The notes under the pieces are model-generated. The model was not told the DNA's origin. It did no database searches and saw nothing but the letters and a program-made list of their open reading frames with translations. A program made the translations under genes and the position numbers. A stretch of 64,000 nucleotides of DNA from Paenibacillus albus. Lineage in GTDB: Bacteria; Bacillota; Bacilli; Paenibacillales; Paenibacillaceae. Positions 1 through 9,561 of this stretch are shown in pieces (the first letter of the stretch is position 1; each line of letters begins with the position of its first letter). The stretch spans positions 5,222,501 to 5,286,500 of the forward strand of contig NZ_CP034437.1 in the NCBI RefSeq assembly GCF_003952225.1, in the 5' to 3' direction.

Positions 1-44
1 AATAGACAGCAGCTGTAAAAATGTCTTTAAATCCACGATAACAT

Positions 45-72
45 AAAAGGCCCGCGACCGAAATCGCGGACC
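45..72 (-). terminator. Terminator of the chemoreceptor gene
   Basis: On the minus strand an 8-bp GC-rich stem (GGTCCGCG pairing with CGCGGGCC) is followed by TTTT, about 30 nt after the chemoreceptor stop codon. Confidence 0.8.
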
Positions 73-102
73 TTCTTCTGCTTACCTCTTCAACGCCTTC
101 AT

Positions 103-2025
103 TTATAAACGGAATTTCGTTACCGTATCATTCAACACTTGCGCAATCGACGTCAGAGATTGGGACGAGCTCGCCGTCTCCTCCGCAGCTGCTGCCGCTT
201 CCTCGCTGACTGCCGCTATCGACTCGATCTCCTTCATAACCTCCATCGATTGGGTCGATTGACCATGGCTCGCGCGTGCGATCTCTTCGGATTGACGGGC
301 GACTTCGCCAACCATGCGCACGATGTTATCGAGCTCTTCTCCTGTCTGCTGAGACAAAGCAGCCGTTTCAGCAACCGCGCGAACGCTCTCCTGCGTGCTA
401 TGCTGCATGCTCGTAATGATGGTAACAATCTGCTTCGTCGCTTCGCCGCTACGTTCTGCAAGCTTGCGCACCTCATCGGCGACGACCGCAAAACCTCTAC
501 CCTGCTCACCGGCCCTTGCCGCTTCAATCGCAGCATTCAATGCGAGCAGGTTGGTCTGCTCCGCGATATCGTTAATAACTTGAATGATATTGCCGATTCG
601 GCTTGAATCCTTCTCCAGCTCCGACATCTGATTCGATAATCGGTCCATACTGCTGATCGTCGTGCGAACAGCTTCTCCACCGGCAAGAGCACCTTGGTTC
701 GTCTTTTCAGTCAGCTCAACAGCTTCCTGCGCTCTGCTCGCGACGATGCTTACCGTATTCGTGAGCACCTTCATCAGCTCGGACGCGGTCTGCGCGGACT
801 CGGCTTGATTCATGCTGCCTTTGGCAACTTCCTCGGTTGTAGCCGATATTTCCGCTGCGCCGCTCGTCACGCTCTGCGAGGTGCTCGTAACGGTCGCAAT
901 CATTTTATAGATTTGCTGCACCATGCTTGCAAGTCCTTCGGAAATTTGACCGATCTCATTCTTCGATTTCAAATCGAATTGAACGGTCAAATCGCCATTC
1001 TCGATAAGCTTGAGCTTCGCTAGAAGCTGTGGAATATTCCGCAGCATGTAACGCAGCGTTATATAGGTAATGAAGACAAGCACGATAAGACTTACCGCGA
1101 AGCCGCCAATCGTCATATACGTGACGTTATTGAACTCGCCCATTGCTTCTTTCTCGGTTATGGTAAGACCAACCGACCAGCCGGTTTCTTTGCTCGTTGC
1201 ATAGCCGACATACCGCTTCACGCCATTGTCGTCGACCAGCTGCAGCCCCGACTCGCCGGCAACCATTTTCTTCCCTACCTCGCCCATATCGCCTTTGCTC
1301 TCGTTCAGCTTCTCTGTCAGCACTTTAGCCTTGTCCGGATGGTACAGAATGTCACCCGTCTTCGAGAGCAAGAAGGAATAGCCCGTCTCGCCAAGCGTGT
1401 AGCTCTGCATGATTGCCGGCATATCCTTCATCGCAATGTCGGCAGCCGAGAAGCCGACGACTTGATCCTTCGCATCCTTGATCGGATAGAAAATACCGAA
1501 GAGCACATTGCCGCTAACTTGATCGACGTAAGGGTCTGAGTAGTACAGGCCATTCGCCTCTAAGGCCGGCTTAAACCAAGGGCGGCTCTTCATATCGAAG
1601 TCCGACTTGTTCGTTAAGCCGTCATGCTCCAGCCACATATTTCCTTGAATGTTAGCCACCCATGTATCTGCCAAATTCGGGTCGGTCTTGAAGATGGACA
1701 TGAGCGTGCGCTCTGTCTCTGCTGCGTATGTAGACGTTTTGGCTTGCGCAAGGCCCGGTGTCGTCTCGATATAGTTTTGAAACACCGAATTCGTCGCCAT
1801 CTGCTTGACGATGCTGCCCTTCTCGCGGAAGAGCGCGTCGATCTGATCGACGATCGCTTGCGTCTTCGCCTCAATCATTTGCTCCTGTTGATGGACAATG
1901 ACGCTACGAGTACTACTATAAATAACAGTGCCTAGTATCGAGAATATGGCAAAAATAAAAATAAACAGCATAATCGCTAGCGTGTTTGCTATGTTGGAGA
2001 ATTGGAACTTTCGCTTCAAATTCAC
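103..2025 (-). CDS. Methyl-accepting chemotaxis protein with dCache-type sensor domain
   Basis: A 640-residue transmembrane chemoreceptor that passes ligand signals to CheA/CheW. It has an N-terminal membrane helix (about residues 14-36), an extracellular double-Cache-like region (about 40-290, with [11 protein letters not shown] and a later [15 protein letters not shown]), a second helix (about 296-322), a HAMP linker and a cytoplasmic signalling domain. The hairpin tip signature is visible as [20 protein letters not shown] followed by [18 protein letters not shown]. The start is GTG preceded by GAGGTGA. The ligand cannot be predicted; dCache receptors often bind amino acids or organic acids. 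It is monocistronic with its own terminator. Confidence 0.93.
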   Translation of the reverse strand: MNLKRKFQFSNIANTLAIMLFIFIFAIFSILGTVIYSSTRSVIVHQQEQMIEAKTQAIVDQIDALFREKGSIVKQMATNSVFQNYIETTPGLAQAKTSTYAAETERTLMSIFKTDPNLADTWVANIQGNMWLEHDGLTNKSDFDMKSRPWFKPALEANGLYYSDPYVDQVSGNVLFGIFYPIKDAKDQVVGFSAADIAMKDMPAIMQSYTLGETGYSFLLSKTGDILYHPDKAKVLTEKLNESKGDMGEVGKKMVAGESGLQLVDDNGVKRYVGYATSKETGWSVGLTITEKEAMGEFNNVTYMTIGGFAVSLIVLVFITYITLRYMLRNIPQLLAKLKLIENGDLTVQFDLKSKNEIGQISEGLASMVQQIYKMIATVTSTSQSVTSGAAEISATTEEVAKGSMNQAESAQTASELMKVLTNTVSIVASRAQEAVELTEKTNQGALAGGEAVRTTISSMDRLSNQMSELEKDSSRIGNIIQVINDIAEQTNLLALNAAIEAARAGEQGRGFAVVADEVRKLAERSGEATKQIVTIITSMQHSTQESVRAVAETAALSQQTGEELDNIVRMVGEVARQSEEIARASHGQSTQSMEVMKEIESIAAVSEEAAAAAEETASSSQSLTSIAQVLNDTVTKFRL

Positions 2026-2371
2026 AAGCTCACCTCGTTGTCAAAGTTGGATTCTTCGTTGTCCGCATGCATGCGCTCTTGTGTTGCTATCGCTTGGAAT
2101 CTCTGAGCTATTCCCCCTCCCAAAGTACAAACAAATAAAACCAGACGACGAGTTAGACTTGTCACCTGGTTCATGAATTAGCTAGACTGGTGATCGGCTA
2201 TTATCTAATCTGTAGTATATTCGTCCTATGTTTCGCCAAATTTCGCCAATAGTTTCCCATTCATAATAGCAAACAATATTCTATTGAACAATGAACAATG
2301 AGTAAAGTTATAGTTAATTACGATATAATGAGAGAAGCAACGCAAATAGGAGAGAAGGAGAGATTCATTTC
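2026..2371. other. Intergenic region between divergent chemoreceptor and DinB genes
   Basis: The 346 bases are AT-rich and hold the promoters of both divergent genes. A GCCGATCA sequence on the minus strand (2191-2198) resembles a sigma-D -10 element, but no TAAA -35 lies at the right distance. No RNA gene or repeat was recognised. Confidence 0.4.
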
Positions 2372-2845
2372 ATGGAACAAATCATTTTGAACCAATTGGC
2401 TTTTGCCCGGGTAAGTACGCTGAAGGTCGCAGAGAAGATAAATGAGGAAGCGGCGCTGCAAATTCCAGAAGGCTTCCGCAACCATATCCTTTGGCATCTG
2501 GGGCATATTTACACGGTGCACGAGCGGGCAACGTTTCGTTCTGCAGGCTTGCCGCTGGAGCTTCCTCCACATTTTGCCGAGCTGTTCGGCAACGGTACTT
2601 CTCCCCTGAACTGGGCCGATCAGTCAATTCCAACACTTGCTGAGCTGCTAGAGATGCTGCGCGAGCAGCCGGGTCGCATTCGTTCCGCGCTGGAAGGACG
2701 TTTCCACGAGCAGGCTATCGCGCCTCTAACGACACCGTCAGGCTTCACAATGGAAACGATCGGCGAATTTGCAGGCTTTGCCTACTATCACGAAGGACTG
2801 CATACGAGTAGAATTAGTATGTATAAAATGCTACTAAAGCTCTAG
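2372..2845 (+). CDS. DinB-family four-helix-bundle protein
   Basis: A 157-residue DinB/YfiT-like protein. The family folds as a four-helix bundle that holds a divalent metal through three histidines. Candidates here are His in HILWHLGHIYTVHE (about residues 39-52) and in YYHEGLHTSRISM near the C terminus. Family members include thiol-dependent transferases (bacillithiol S-transferases) and damage-inducible proteins of unknown role, so an assignment as a thiol transferase is only possible by family. The ATG start follows AAGGAG at about 9 nt. The next small Cys gene begins 25 nt downstream and is probably co-transcribed. Confidence 0.85.
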   Translation: MEQIILNQLAFARVSTLKVAEKINEEAALQIPEGFRNHILWHLGHIYTVHERATFRSAGLPLELPPHFAELFGNGTSPLNWADQSIPTLAELLEMLREQPGRIRSALEGRFHEQAIAPLTTPSGFTMETIGEFAGFAYYHEGLHTSRISMYKMLLKL

Positions 2846-2870
2846 CAGCAGCACAAGGAGTATGACCACC

Positions 2871-3080
2871 ATGACGACCGAACAACCACGCATCGACTGT
2901 ATGAAATGCCGTCATTACTATATTACCTGGGACAAGAACTACCCAAGAGGCTGCAAAGCTTTCAAATTCAAAGGGTCAGCGATGCCAAGCGCCGCCGTGC
3001 TCTCCTCTTCCGGCAAGCCTTGCATGAACTTCGAACCGAAGTCGTTGCCGAAGCATTCCCAGGGCAGCGCAAAAAAATAA
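2871..3080 (+). CDS. Small four-cysteine protein of unknown function
   Basis: A 69-residue protein with cysteines spaced C-x2-C-x14-C-x20-C (CMKC, RGC, PCMNF), suggesting a single zinc or iron-sulfur site, and a basic C terminus (PKHSQGSAKK). Similar short proteins in Bacillales are sometimes labelled uracil-DNA-glycosylase-like, but none of the catalytic motifs of that enzyme is present here, so no function is claimed. Two ATGs are in frame (2862 and 2871). The second is preferred because AAGGAG lies 10 nt upstream of it but only 1 nt from the first. It probably forms an operon with the DinB gene and shares its terminator. Confidence 0.75.
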   Translation: MTTEQPRIDCMKCRHYYITWDKNYPRGCKAFKFKGSAMPSAAVLSSSGKPCMNFEPKSLPKHSQGSAKK

Positions 3081-3119
3081 TCCCGCTCAGGCAAGTAAAC
3101 CTGCCTCGAGCGGGATTTC
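3080..3119. terminator. Bidirectional terminator between converging genes
   Basis: A long interrupted stem (ATCCCGCT..CAGGCA with TGCCTCG..AGCGGGAT) has A-rich sequence on its left and T-rich on its right, so it can stop the plus-strand Cys gene and the minus-strand DHH gene. Confidence 0.8.
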
Positions 3120-3121
3120 TA

Positions 3122-4033
3122 TTAATTGAATCTCTTGATAATCGCCGCAATCGTCTCATCCGCTTGGTCATACGGCACTTGGCAGGTTCCAGCCGCTTCA
3201 TGCCCGCCGCCGCCATACTCCCGCATCAAATAGCCAACCGGAACTTCGCAAGACCGGTTCACGATGCTGTGGCCGCAAGCAATCGCACAATTCTGCTTCT
3301 GGAAGCCGTCAACGATCCATAAGGAAACATTTTGTTCAGGGAATAGCGCGTAAATAAGGAAGCGATTGCCCGGATAGATCGGCTCGACGCCCCTTAGATC
3401 CGTTACGATTGCATGTCCATCCACTCGCGTATGCTTGATTAGCATCTCACGGAACAGCGCGTCCAGCTCATGGTAGCGTTCAACCCGCTGCAACACATCT
3501 TCATCCTGCATAATGTGATCAAGCGGATACTCCAGACAGAGGCTGACGAGCTTCTCCATCAGCTGATAGTTGCTGATTCGGAAATCGCGATAACGGCCAA
3601 GCCCTGTACGTGAATCCATAATGAAGGAGAGCAGATCCCAGCCTTCCGGCTGCAAAATATCGTCCTTGCTGAATTTAGCCGCATCGGCCTTGTCCACACC
3701 TTCCATCATGCTGTCGAAGAAAGGACCAAACTTGTCTCGGCCGCCGTAATATTCATAAACGACACGCGCAGCGCTGTCTGCAATGCGAATCTCGCCTTCG
3801 AATTCAAACTTCTCTTCCTGGGAGCGCTTCAGCTCGCTTGCGTGGTGGTCGAACCATAGGCCGCAGCCTGGAACGAACGGAATGTTCGTTAATATATCGT
3901 TCTTCGTAATTTCAATAGTCCCATCCTGCATATCCTTAGGATGCACAAACTTCATCTCATCGATCATGCCAAGCTTTCTAAGCAGTACTGCCGTCACTAA
4001 TCCGTCGAAATCGCTTCTCGTAACGAGCCTCAT
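3122..4033 (-). CDS. DHH-family phosphoesterase (exopolyphosphatase/oligoribonuclease-like)
   Basis: About 303 residues. The N-terminal DHH domain carries the metal-binding motifs SDFDG (residues 7-11) and DHH (62-64). The C-terminal DHHA1 half ends with the substrate-binding GGGGHEAAG. Enzymes of this superfamily hydrolyse phosphodiester or phosphoanhydride bonds (NrnA-type nanoRNase/pAp phosphatase, GdpP, PpaC, RecJ). The lack of membrane segments, PAS or GGDEF domains excludes a GdpP-type protein. The exact substrate is unknown. The start is taken as the ATG at 4033 (MRLVTRSDFDG) with GGGGG 8 nt upstream; a GTG five codons earlier is possible. Confidence 0.88.
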   Translation of the reverse strand: MRLVTRSDFDGLVTAVLLRKLGMIDEMKFVHPKDMQDGTIEITKNDILTNIPFVPGCGLWFDHHASELKRSQEEKFEFEGEIRIADSAARVVYEYYGGRDKFGPFFDSMMEGVDKADAAKFSKDDILQPEGWDLLSFIMDSRTGLGRYRDFRISNYQLMEKLVSLCLEYPLDHIMQDEDVLQRVERYHELDALFREMLIKHTRVDGHAIVTDLRGVEPIYPGNRFLIYALFPEQNVSLWIVDGFQKQNCAIACGHSIVNRSCEVPVGYLMREYGGGGHEAAGTCQVPYDQADETIAAIIKRFN

Positions 4034-4164
4034 CCTGTTCGCCCCCACAAAGTAATTCTTCTCCCCTAACTTCAGGACTATTATACCAGATTATATAGCA
4101 GAGGAAACCAAAGATTACTAGATATTTGACAAGGAACGACAATAGCTTGCAATGCCGCCAGCAA

Positions 4165-4198
4165 ATAAAAAAAGCCCGCGAATAACCAGTCGCGAGCT
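4165..4198 (-). terminator. Terminator of the cell wall hydrolase gene
   Basis: On the minus strand GCTCGCG pairs with CGCGGGC and is followed by seven T residues directly after the hydrolase stop codon. Confidence 0.85.
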
Positions 4199-4206
4199 TG
4201 AATTCA

Positions 4207-5202
4207 TTATTTAGCAAAGCTGTGATGACCGATCTTCACAACGACTTCGAGATTCGACCAGAACGTTCCTCTCGTTACTTCCGGATTGTAGAAGTATACG
4301 GCGTCGGCGATATTGTTGCGTCCATTCAGCGCATCCTTCGCAGCGCGCAGCGCCCTTGCATGTGGAACGCTGTTATCAAGCATACCGTTATGTGCCGGAG
4401 GGAATTGTCTGCCTGAATAGATCACTTCCTTAATCGTATCAGGGAACCTTGAATCCTTCACTCGATTCAGAATGACATTTGCCAGCGCAAGCTGCCCTTC
4501 ATAGGATTCATAGCCTGATTCCACCATCGTAATCTTCGCAAGCAGCGTAAGATCCGATTGCGTGTAGGCTGCGGCAGGCTTGCCGAAGAAGGAAGGAATA
4601 ATGACCTTGAGCTTTGTGCCAATTGGCGCTTCAGCTTCGCTGCTCAGTCCGTTGCGCTTGAGCAGCTGTGCCTTGCTAATGCCGGCTTCCATGCTGATTT
4701 CGTCCAAGCCCTTCTCTTCACTTACAAAAGCAGGCTGTGCCAATTCCAGCTCAACGCTATCCGATTGGTCATCTACCGTAAGGTCTGCATGCAGCATATC
4801 CGCCAATTGACGAACCGGCAAATACAATCTGTCGTTCTTCAGAATGGGAAGCGCGTCCATCCGATAACGGACGTCATTGAAATAGACGACCGGGACGCGG
4901 TTTCCGATGACAATTTCATCGCTTAATGCTGTATGTATCGTTAATTCTTCATCGTTATTGTTCCAGTTCACAGATGCTCCCAGCAGCTTCGCAATGCGGG
5001 CAGCCGGTACATACGTTCTGCCATTAATGACTGCTGCTTGCTCTGATAGCTTCACTCGCTTGCCATTCACCTGAATGGACACCGCTTGATCATTATCAGC
5101 TTCCTGTGCGCCTGCTATGGAGAGCGGCATCGTGCAGCTAAGAAGTAACCCCAGAATCATTGCGAGAAGAAGCCCATTTGCAGGCTTGATTGCTTTAATC
5201 AT
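4207..5202 (-). CDS. Secreted SleB-type cell wall hydrolase with copper-amine-oxidase-like N-terminal domain
   Basis: A 331-residue exported protein. It has a signal peptide with a hydrophobic core (NGLLLAMILGLLLS), then a copper-amine-oxidase-N-like module (about residues 40-150; the NGRTYVPAARIAKLLGA and NDRLYLPVRQLADML repeats). A LysM-like segment follows (GISKAQLLKRNGL), then a C-terminal SleB/hydrolase-2 domain with ITMVESGYESYEGQLALANV carrying the presumed catalytic Glu. SleB-type enzymes are lytic transglycosylases acting on peptidoglycan, in many cases spore cortex. The start was set to the ATG preceded by AAGGAGGTACAC; the longer frame upstream lacks a ribosome binding site. Confidence 0.9.
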   Translation of the reverse strand: MIKAIKPANGLLLAMILGLLLSCTMPLSIAGAQEADNDQAVSIQVNGKRVKLSEQAAVINGRTYVPAARIAKLLGASVNWNNNDEELTIHTALSDEIVIGNRVPVVYFNDVRYRMDALPILKNDRLYLPVRQLADMLHADLTVDDQSDSVELELAQPAFVSEEKGLDEISMEAGISKAQLLKRNGLSSEAEAPIGTKLKVIIPSFFGKPAAAYTQSDLTLLAKITMVESGYESYEGQLALANVILNRVKDSRFPDTIKEVIYSGRQFPPAHNGMLDNSVPHARALRAAKDALNGRNNIADAVYFYNPEVTRGTFWSNLEVVVKIGHHSFAK

Positions 5203-5343
5203 GTGTACCTCCTTATCAGCGCTTGGTTTAATATGCCAATGACACATTTCTCTTGCCAGAGTATATCACAGCTCTTTACACATTTTTCATTAACATTTTC
5301 ACAGAATTGGCCGTTTGGTGCTTCTGTACCGCAAATTTAGGCA

Positions 5344-5377
5344 TAAAAAAACAGCCAGGATGAAGTGCCCTGACTGC
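5344..5377 (-). terminator. Terminator of the MFS transporter gene
   Basis: Minus-strand stem AGTCAGG/CCTGGCT followed by seven T residues, about 35 nt after the stop codon. Confidence 0.8.
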
Positions 5378-5410
5378 TCTATTTCTCGTACAAATGGACT
5401 AATTAATGGA

Positions 5411-6697
5411 CTAATTCAAGCTTCGCGTTATGCGCGTCCCCCGTTTCGGAAGTAGAATCCATAAGAAGCATAAAGCGCCGATAACGCGAATGATTCCGAC
5501 CAAAATCATGCTTGGCACGTAATCGATCCAGGTGAAAAGACTCATGCCGACAAGCGGTGCGAAAATCGCTGAAATTTGGGACAGCGTCGTGTAAAGCGAT
5601 ATCGCAGGATGCCGCGTCTCCTCCGGGACAATCTCGAGCAAACGGTTGAAGATGGACTGTTGGAAACCGCTTGTGACCAGGCCGCCAATAAAATCGTAAA
5701 CATAAACGTAGTTCATCGAAGGCGCATATGCCCACCAGAATGGAGCCAGGCCAAGCGCCAGGGAAGAGACGAATACCGTGAAGCCATTCCCTCTGCGGTC
5801 CGCCAGCTTTGCCCACATCCCGAAACCAATCAAGGAGCCGATGGAACCGACTACAGTAGTGATGCTCATCTGTGTATTGGTCGCGTGAAGAATGTCTGCT
5901 TTCAGTTTGGAATACATCGGCCAAGCAGCCATCCACGAGAACGTGTAAAAAGTCGCACAGGCGCAAAATAAGACGAATGGCCATCCGCCGCCAACTTCGA
6001 ACATCTTCCGAAACGCCTGAGCCGGGTTGATAGATATACGCCGGCGCTGTTTGATGACAGCCGGTCTCGCTTCTACTCTAACTCCGGCCTCCGCCTCTTC
6101 CTCGCTCGGAATCCGCAGCTTCTGGAAGTACCAGGTCTCAATCAGTGAAGCAAGGAACCCGAGAATGACTGCTGCTTGATACCCGTACGGATAGGTAAAG
6201 TGGTCAATTCCGTATCCCGCCACGAGCACCGTTATCATACCGGTTATTCCGATCCATAGGTTCCGCTGCGCGAACACCTTATTCCGATAGCTGGATGGAA
6301 TAATCTCGCCCATTATCGATTGATAGGACACCGCAATAACGGTATTGGTCGAGCTATATGCACTCACCAATGCGATTAAGGCGACCATCGGAGATGCATG
6401 CCAGTAAGGCAGGAAAAACAACAGCAGGTAGCTGAAGCGGCTAAGCAGAATGACGCCGGATATAATGCGTTTCTGCTGCCGAAACTTTCCGATTAACAGC
6501 GAAGCCGGAAACGTTAGCAAGATCGTCAGAATGGCTGGCACCGAAGATAACAGCGCATAATCATTGTTCGATGCACCAAGCTTTGCCGCTAGAACCGGGA
6601 TAAACGGCGTTACGAAGTTAAATCCAATGGACCAGGCAATACCGTTGTATAGGTTGTTTTTAATATTTTGCCGCAGGACGCGGTTGACTGATTTCAT
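5411..6697 (-). CDS. Major facilitator superfamily transporter
   Basis: A 428-residue integral membrane protein with about 12 hydrophobic segments and a basic central loop (about residues 205-225, KQRRRISINP) between the two six-helix halves, as expected for MFS. An MFS-like loop sequence WAKLADRRGNGF occurs between helices 8 and 9. The substrate is unknown; no sugar- or drug-specific signature was recognised. The start is the ATG at 6697 with GGAG 8 nt upstream; an in-frame GTG at 6706 sits immediately against the GGA and is less likely. Confidence 0.88.
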   Translation of the reverse strand: MKSVNRVLRQNIKNNLYNGIAWSIGFNFVTPFIPVLAAKLGASNNDYALLSSVPAILTILLTFPASLLIGKFRQQKRIISGVILLSRFSYLLLFFLPYWHASPMVALIALVSAYSSTNTVIAVSYQSIMGEIIPSSYRNKVFAQRNLWIGITGMITVLVAGYGIDHFTYPYGYQAAVILGFLASLIETWYFQKLRIPSEEEAEAGVRVEARPAVIKQRRRISINPAQAFRKMFEVGGGWPFVLFCACATFYTFSWMAAWPMYSKLKADILHATNTQMSITTVVGSIGSLIGFGMWAKLADRRGNGFTVFVSSLALGLAPFWWAYAPSMNYVYVYDFIGGLVTSGFQQSIFNRLLEIVPEETRHPAISLYTTLSQISAIFAPLVGMSLFTWIDYVPSMILVGIIRVIGALCFLWILLPKRGTRITRSLN

Positions 6698-6781
6698 TTC
6701 ATTCACTCCAGTTATGTGTCCATCCTCTACTGCTCTATTGCTATTCTAATTTGAAAGCAGAGAAAAGAACATAGCCAAAAC

Positions 6782-6806
6782 AAAAAACCCTTGATTGCTC
6801 AAGGGT
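6782..6806 (-). terminator. Terminator of the ABC exporter operon
   Basis: Minus-strand perfect 8-bp stem ACCCTTGA/TCAAGGGT with a GCAA loop and a T6 tail. Confidence 0.9.
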
Positions 6807-6821
6807 CTCTTTACGAGTGTG

Positions 6822-7643
6822 TTACGTCCGGCGCATATAGGCACGAACCGTAATTGGAGCAAATACCAGCACGATGACTGCTGCTCCGATCAGTGAAATG
6901 GCCAAATCCCAGCCAACCGTACCTTTATTGGTCAGATCGCGAACTGCGGAGATGACATGCGAGACCGGGTTGATGTTCGCGAACCATTGCAGCCACTTCG
7001 GCATTGTATCCGTAGGGACGAATGCGTTCGATAGGAATGTCATTGGGAAGAGCACGAGCATCGAGATGCCCTGTACGCTGGACGCTGTACGCGCGATAAC
7101 GCCGAAGAATGCGAAGATCCAGCTCATTGCCCATGAAACCAGAATGACGAGCAGTCCGGCGAGTACAACGTGTTCAAGTCCGCCTTCCGGACGATACCCC
7201 ATAATGTAACCCATCGAGAACGTAAGCACGGTTGCGATGGTGTACCGGATCGTATCGGCTAGCAGCGCTCCGGCGAGCGGAGCGATACGGGCAATCGGCA
7301 ATGATTTGAAGCGGTCGAATACGCCTTTATCCATATCCTCGCGCAATTGGACGCCGGTTACGATCGATGTTGTGATAACGGTCTGAACGAGTATACCCGG
7401 AATGATGACTGGCAAGTAGCTTTGCACGTCACCGGAGATCGCGCCGCCGAAGATGTACGTGAACATGAGCGTGAAAATAATCGGTTGGAGCGTGACGTCA
7501 AATAGCTGTTCTGGCGTGCGTTTAATCTTGAGCAATCCCCGATACGCCATCGTAAGCGAATTGCGAAGGGATTGGGTGAAGCTGGTATGTCTCCGTAACG
7601 GACGATTAGTGCCTGTTCTTAATGCCTGACTGTTGCTGCTCAT
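6822..7643 (-). CDS. ABC-2 type exporter permease (DrrB-like)
   Basis: A 273-residue membrane protein with six predicted helices and the ABC-2 permease layout. The cytoplasmic N terminus is followed by TPEQLFDVTLQPIIFTLMF, and the LREDMDKGVFDRFKSLPIAR element is typical of DrrB/daunorubicin-type permeases. It presumably forms the membrane half of an exporter with the ATPase encoded one base upstream. Drugs or lipids are typical substrates of the family; the cargo here is unknown. The start is the ATG with GAGGGGG 10 nt upstream, giving a 1-nt gap to the ATPase stop codon. Confidence 0.9.
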   Translation of the reverse strand: MSSNSQALRTGTNRPLRRHTSFTQSLRNSLTMAYRGLLKIKRTPEQLFDVTLQPIIFTLMFTYIFGGAISGDVQSYLPVIIPGILVQTVITTSIVTGVQLREDMDKGVFDRFKSLPIARIAPLAGALLADTIRYTIATVLTFSMGYIMGYRPEGGLEHVVLAGLLVILVSWAMSWIFAFFGVIARTASSVQGISMLVLFPMTFLSNAFVPTDTMPKWLQWFANINPVSHVISAVRDLTNKGTVGWDLAISLIGAAVIVLVFAPITVRAYMRRT

Positions 7644-7644
7644 T

Positions 7645-8628
7645 TTAGTTTGCCCCCTCATTAACACCTTGACCCGTAATAGTTAAGAATACTTCATCAA
7701 GCGTCGGTTTCTGTACACTGACCTCATCAAGCGCGATTCCCGCTTCGCGAAGCGCAAGGAGCAAATCCGTGACGCGGTCGGCATCTGCCATCGGCGCTGT
7801 AATCTTCGCGGCTTCCGAGGTTACATTCGATTGAACCTCGAGCACGTGATTAACGATGCGACGCGCTTCTGCTAGATCGGCTCCCTGCTGTACGCGCAGC
7901 TGCAAGGACGACGTACCTACAGATGCTTTCAGTTCATCCACCGTTCCTTCAGCAACGACGTGTCCGCGGTCGATAACAGCGATTCGGTCCGCCAGTTGAT
8001 CGGCTTCATCCAAGTACTGTGTCGTGAGCAGAACGGTCGAGCCGGTCTTCACCAGTCTGCGAATCGTCTCCCACATTTGAGCGCGTGTACGAGGATCAAG
8101 TCCCGTCGTCGGCTCATCGAGGAAGATAAGCGGCGGCTGTGCGATCAAGCTTGCCGCAAGATCGAGCCTGCGGCGCATACCGCCGGAGAAATTCTTAAGC
8201 GGTCGCTTCGCGGCTTCCGTAAGGCCGAATTCTTCGAGCAGCTCCGATGCTTTACGTTTCGCTTCCGCACGGCCAAGTCCGAGCAGACGGGAGAAAATCA
8301 CTAAGTTTTCCGTTGCGCTCAGCGCTTCGTCAACCGACGCGTATTGCCCCGTTACACCAATAAGCTGGCGGACGATCTGTGCATCCTTCACCACATCATA
8401 GCCGAAGATTCGCCCCGTGCCGGCATCCGGCCGAAGCAGCGTCGCGAGCATCCGAATCGTCGTCGTCTTCCCTGCTCCGTTCGGTCCGAGAACGCCATAA
8501 ATCGAGCCTGCTTTTACTTGCAAATCAACGCCATCTACTGCGCGATTCTCGCCAAACAGCTTCACAAGCCCTTGCGCATCTACCGCTAAATCGCCGTTAT
8601 TCGGCTCTATGTTATATCCGTGTTTCAA
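7645..8628 (-). CDS. ABC exporter ATP-binding protein (DrrA-like)
   Basis: 327 residues. Walker A GPNGAGKTT (about residues 48-56), signature NFSGGMRRRL, Walker B LIFLDEPTTGLD and the H-loop region LLTTQYLDEADQLADR. The C-terminal extension after residue 230, with PTLDEVFLTITG at the end, is characteristic of DrrA-type multidrug/antibiotic exporter ATPases. The first gene of a tight two-gene operon with the ABC-2 permease. An ATG start follows AGGAGGAATTA. Confidence 0.93.
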   Translation of the reverse strand: MKHGYNIEPNNGDLAVDAQGLVKLFGENRAVDGVDLQVKAGSIYGVLGPNGAGKTTTIRMLATLLRPDAGTGRIFGYDVVKDAQIVRQLIGVTGQYASVDEALSATENLVIFSRLLGLGRAEAKRKASELLEEFGLTEAAKRPLKNFSGGMRRRLDLAASLIAQPPLIFLDEPTTGLDPRTRAQMWETIRRLVKTGSTVLLTTQYLDEADQLADRIAVIDRGHVVAEGTVDELKASVGTSSLQLRVQQGADLAEARRIVNHVLEVQSNVTSEAAKITAPMADADRVTDLLLALREAGIALDEVSVQKPTLDEVFLTITGQGVNEGAN

Positions 8629-8729
8629 ATTAATTCCTCCTAGTTGACTAATGACAAAACGAATCTTACGCTTACTTCATGAACTCAATATGAACAACGG
8701 AATGAACAAAAGTAAGGGAGAATACATAA

Positions 8730-9470
8730 TTGCGAATCTTATTTCATGAAAGAACAAGCGAGCATGAGATTACGGTTTACGATGCGCCCCAGCTTGCCGG
8801 CGAACGAGGCAGCTTCCGAGTGCTCCAGTTCGCTGAGAATGCGATGCAAGGCGCAATGGATCTCGACAATCCCGAGCGAATCGTATTCGAGTATCCTAAG
8901 GCGATGATTCATCTCATGCAGTGCAATAACCCCTCCTACGCAAACGTTTATTTAATCGGCCATGGCATCGGCACAATTGCACGCAGCTGCCCGGGCATCC
9001 GCTTCACGACAGCCGAGCTTGACTCTAATATCGTCCGGCTGAGCAAGGAACTGTTCGGCTGCAGAGATGACGATGTGCGAATCGGTGACGGGAGAGCCAT
9101 TCTCGAAGAGCAGGCTGCGCATGCTTTCGATTACGTCCTACTAGACGCTTTCACAGCAAAAGGAACTCCCAAACATCTCACTTCCCGTTCATTCTTCGAG
9201 CTGACAGCTGCTAAGCTAATGGAAGGCGGCGCAGTTATCTTGAATATGATGGGTAAAGGCGGGCAAGATACGGTCACAGCCGCCGTCCATTCGACGCTGC
9301 AAACCGTATTCGCATACACACGCGTGTTCTCCCTTCCCTCATCAAGCATGTCCGAGCTGCGGAACATCATTATAATTGGGAGCGAGCGGCCGATCCGCTT
9401 TCAAGAGAGCAAGATGGTTGGTTTTGTCCCAATCGTGCTGGACCAAGGTTACATCATCGAAGATCACTAG
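8730..9470 (+). CDS. Spermidine-synthase-like methyltransferase-fold protein
   Basis: 246 residues with a Rossmann SAM-binding-like fold: a glycine loop in YLIGHGIGTIARSCP, acidic ELDSNIV after the second strand, GDGRAIL, and DYVLLDAFTAKGTPKHLTS. The order matches spermidine synthase relatives. The aminopropyltransferase active site is not clearly conserved (the polyamine-binding GGGDGG-type motif is absent), so this may be a SpeE-like methyltransferase of unknown substrate. It uses a TTG start with AAGGGAG 9 nt upstream. Divergent from the ABC exporter operon. Confidence 0.75.
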   Translation: MRILFHERTSEHEITVYDAPQLAGERGSFRVLQFAENAMQGAMDLDNPERIVFEYPKAMIHLMQCNNPSYANVYLIGHGIGTIARSCPGIRFTTAELDSNIVRLSKELFGCRDDDVRIGDGRAILEEQAAHAFDYVLLDAFTAKGTPKHLTSRSFFELTAAKLMEGGAVILNMMGKGGQDTVTAAVHSTLQTVFAYTRVFSLPSSSMSELRNIIIIGSERPIRFQESKMVGFVPIVLDQGYIIEDH

Positions 9471-9486
9471 TAATATCATAGCTCAA

Positions 9487-9525
9487 ATAAAAAAGCCGGC
9501 ATCGGTTCAGAGACCGAGGCCAGCT
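9487..9525 (-). terminator. Terminator of the SDR gene
   Basis: Minus-strand stem GCTGGCCTCGGT/ACCGATGCCGGC followed by T6. It also lies just after the converging spermidine-synthase-like gene. Confidence 0.85.
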
Positions 9526-9561
9526 ACGCTGTTAGGATGATTTGTATAGATGTGCCTTAAC

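Noticed and set aside
2185-2205. Sigma-D promoter of the chemoreceptor
   Set aside because: A GCCGATCA-like -10 is visible but the -35 TAAA is missing at the required distance.
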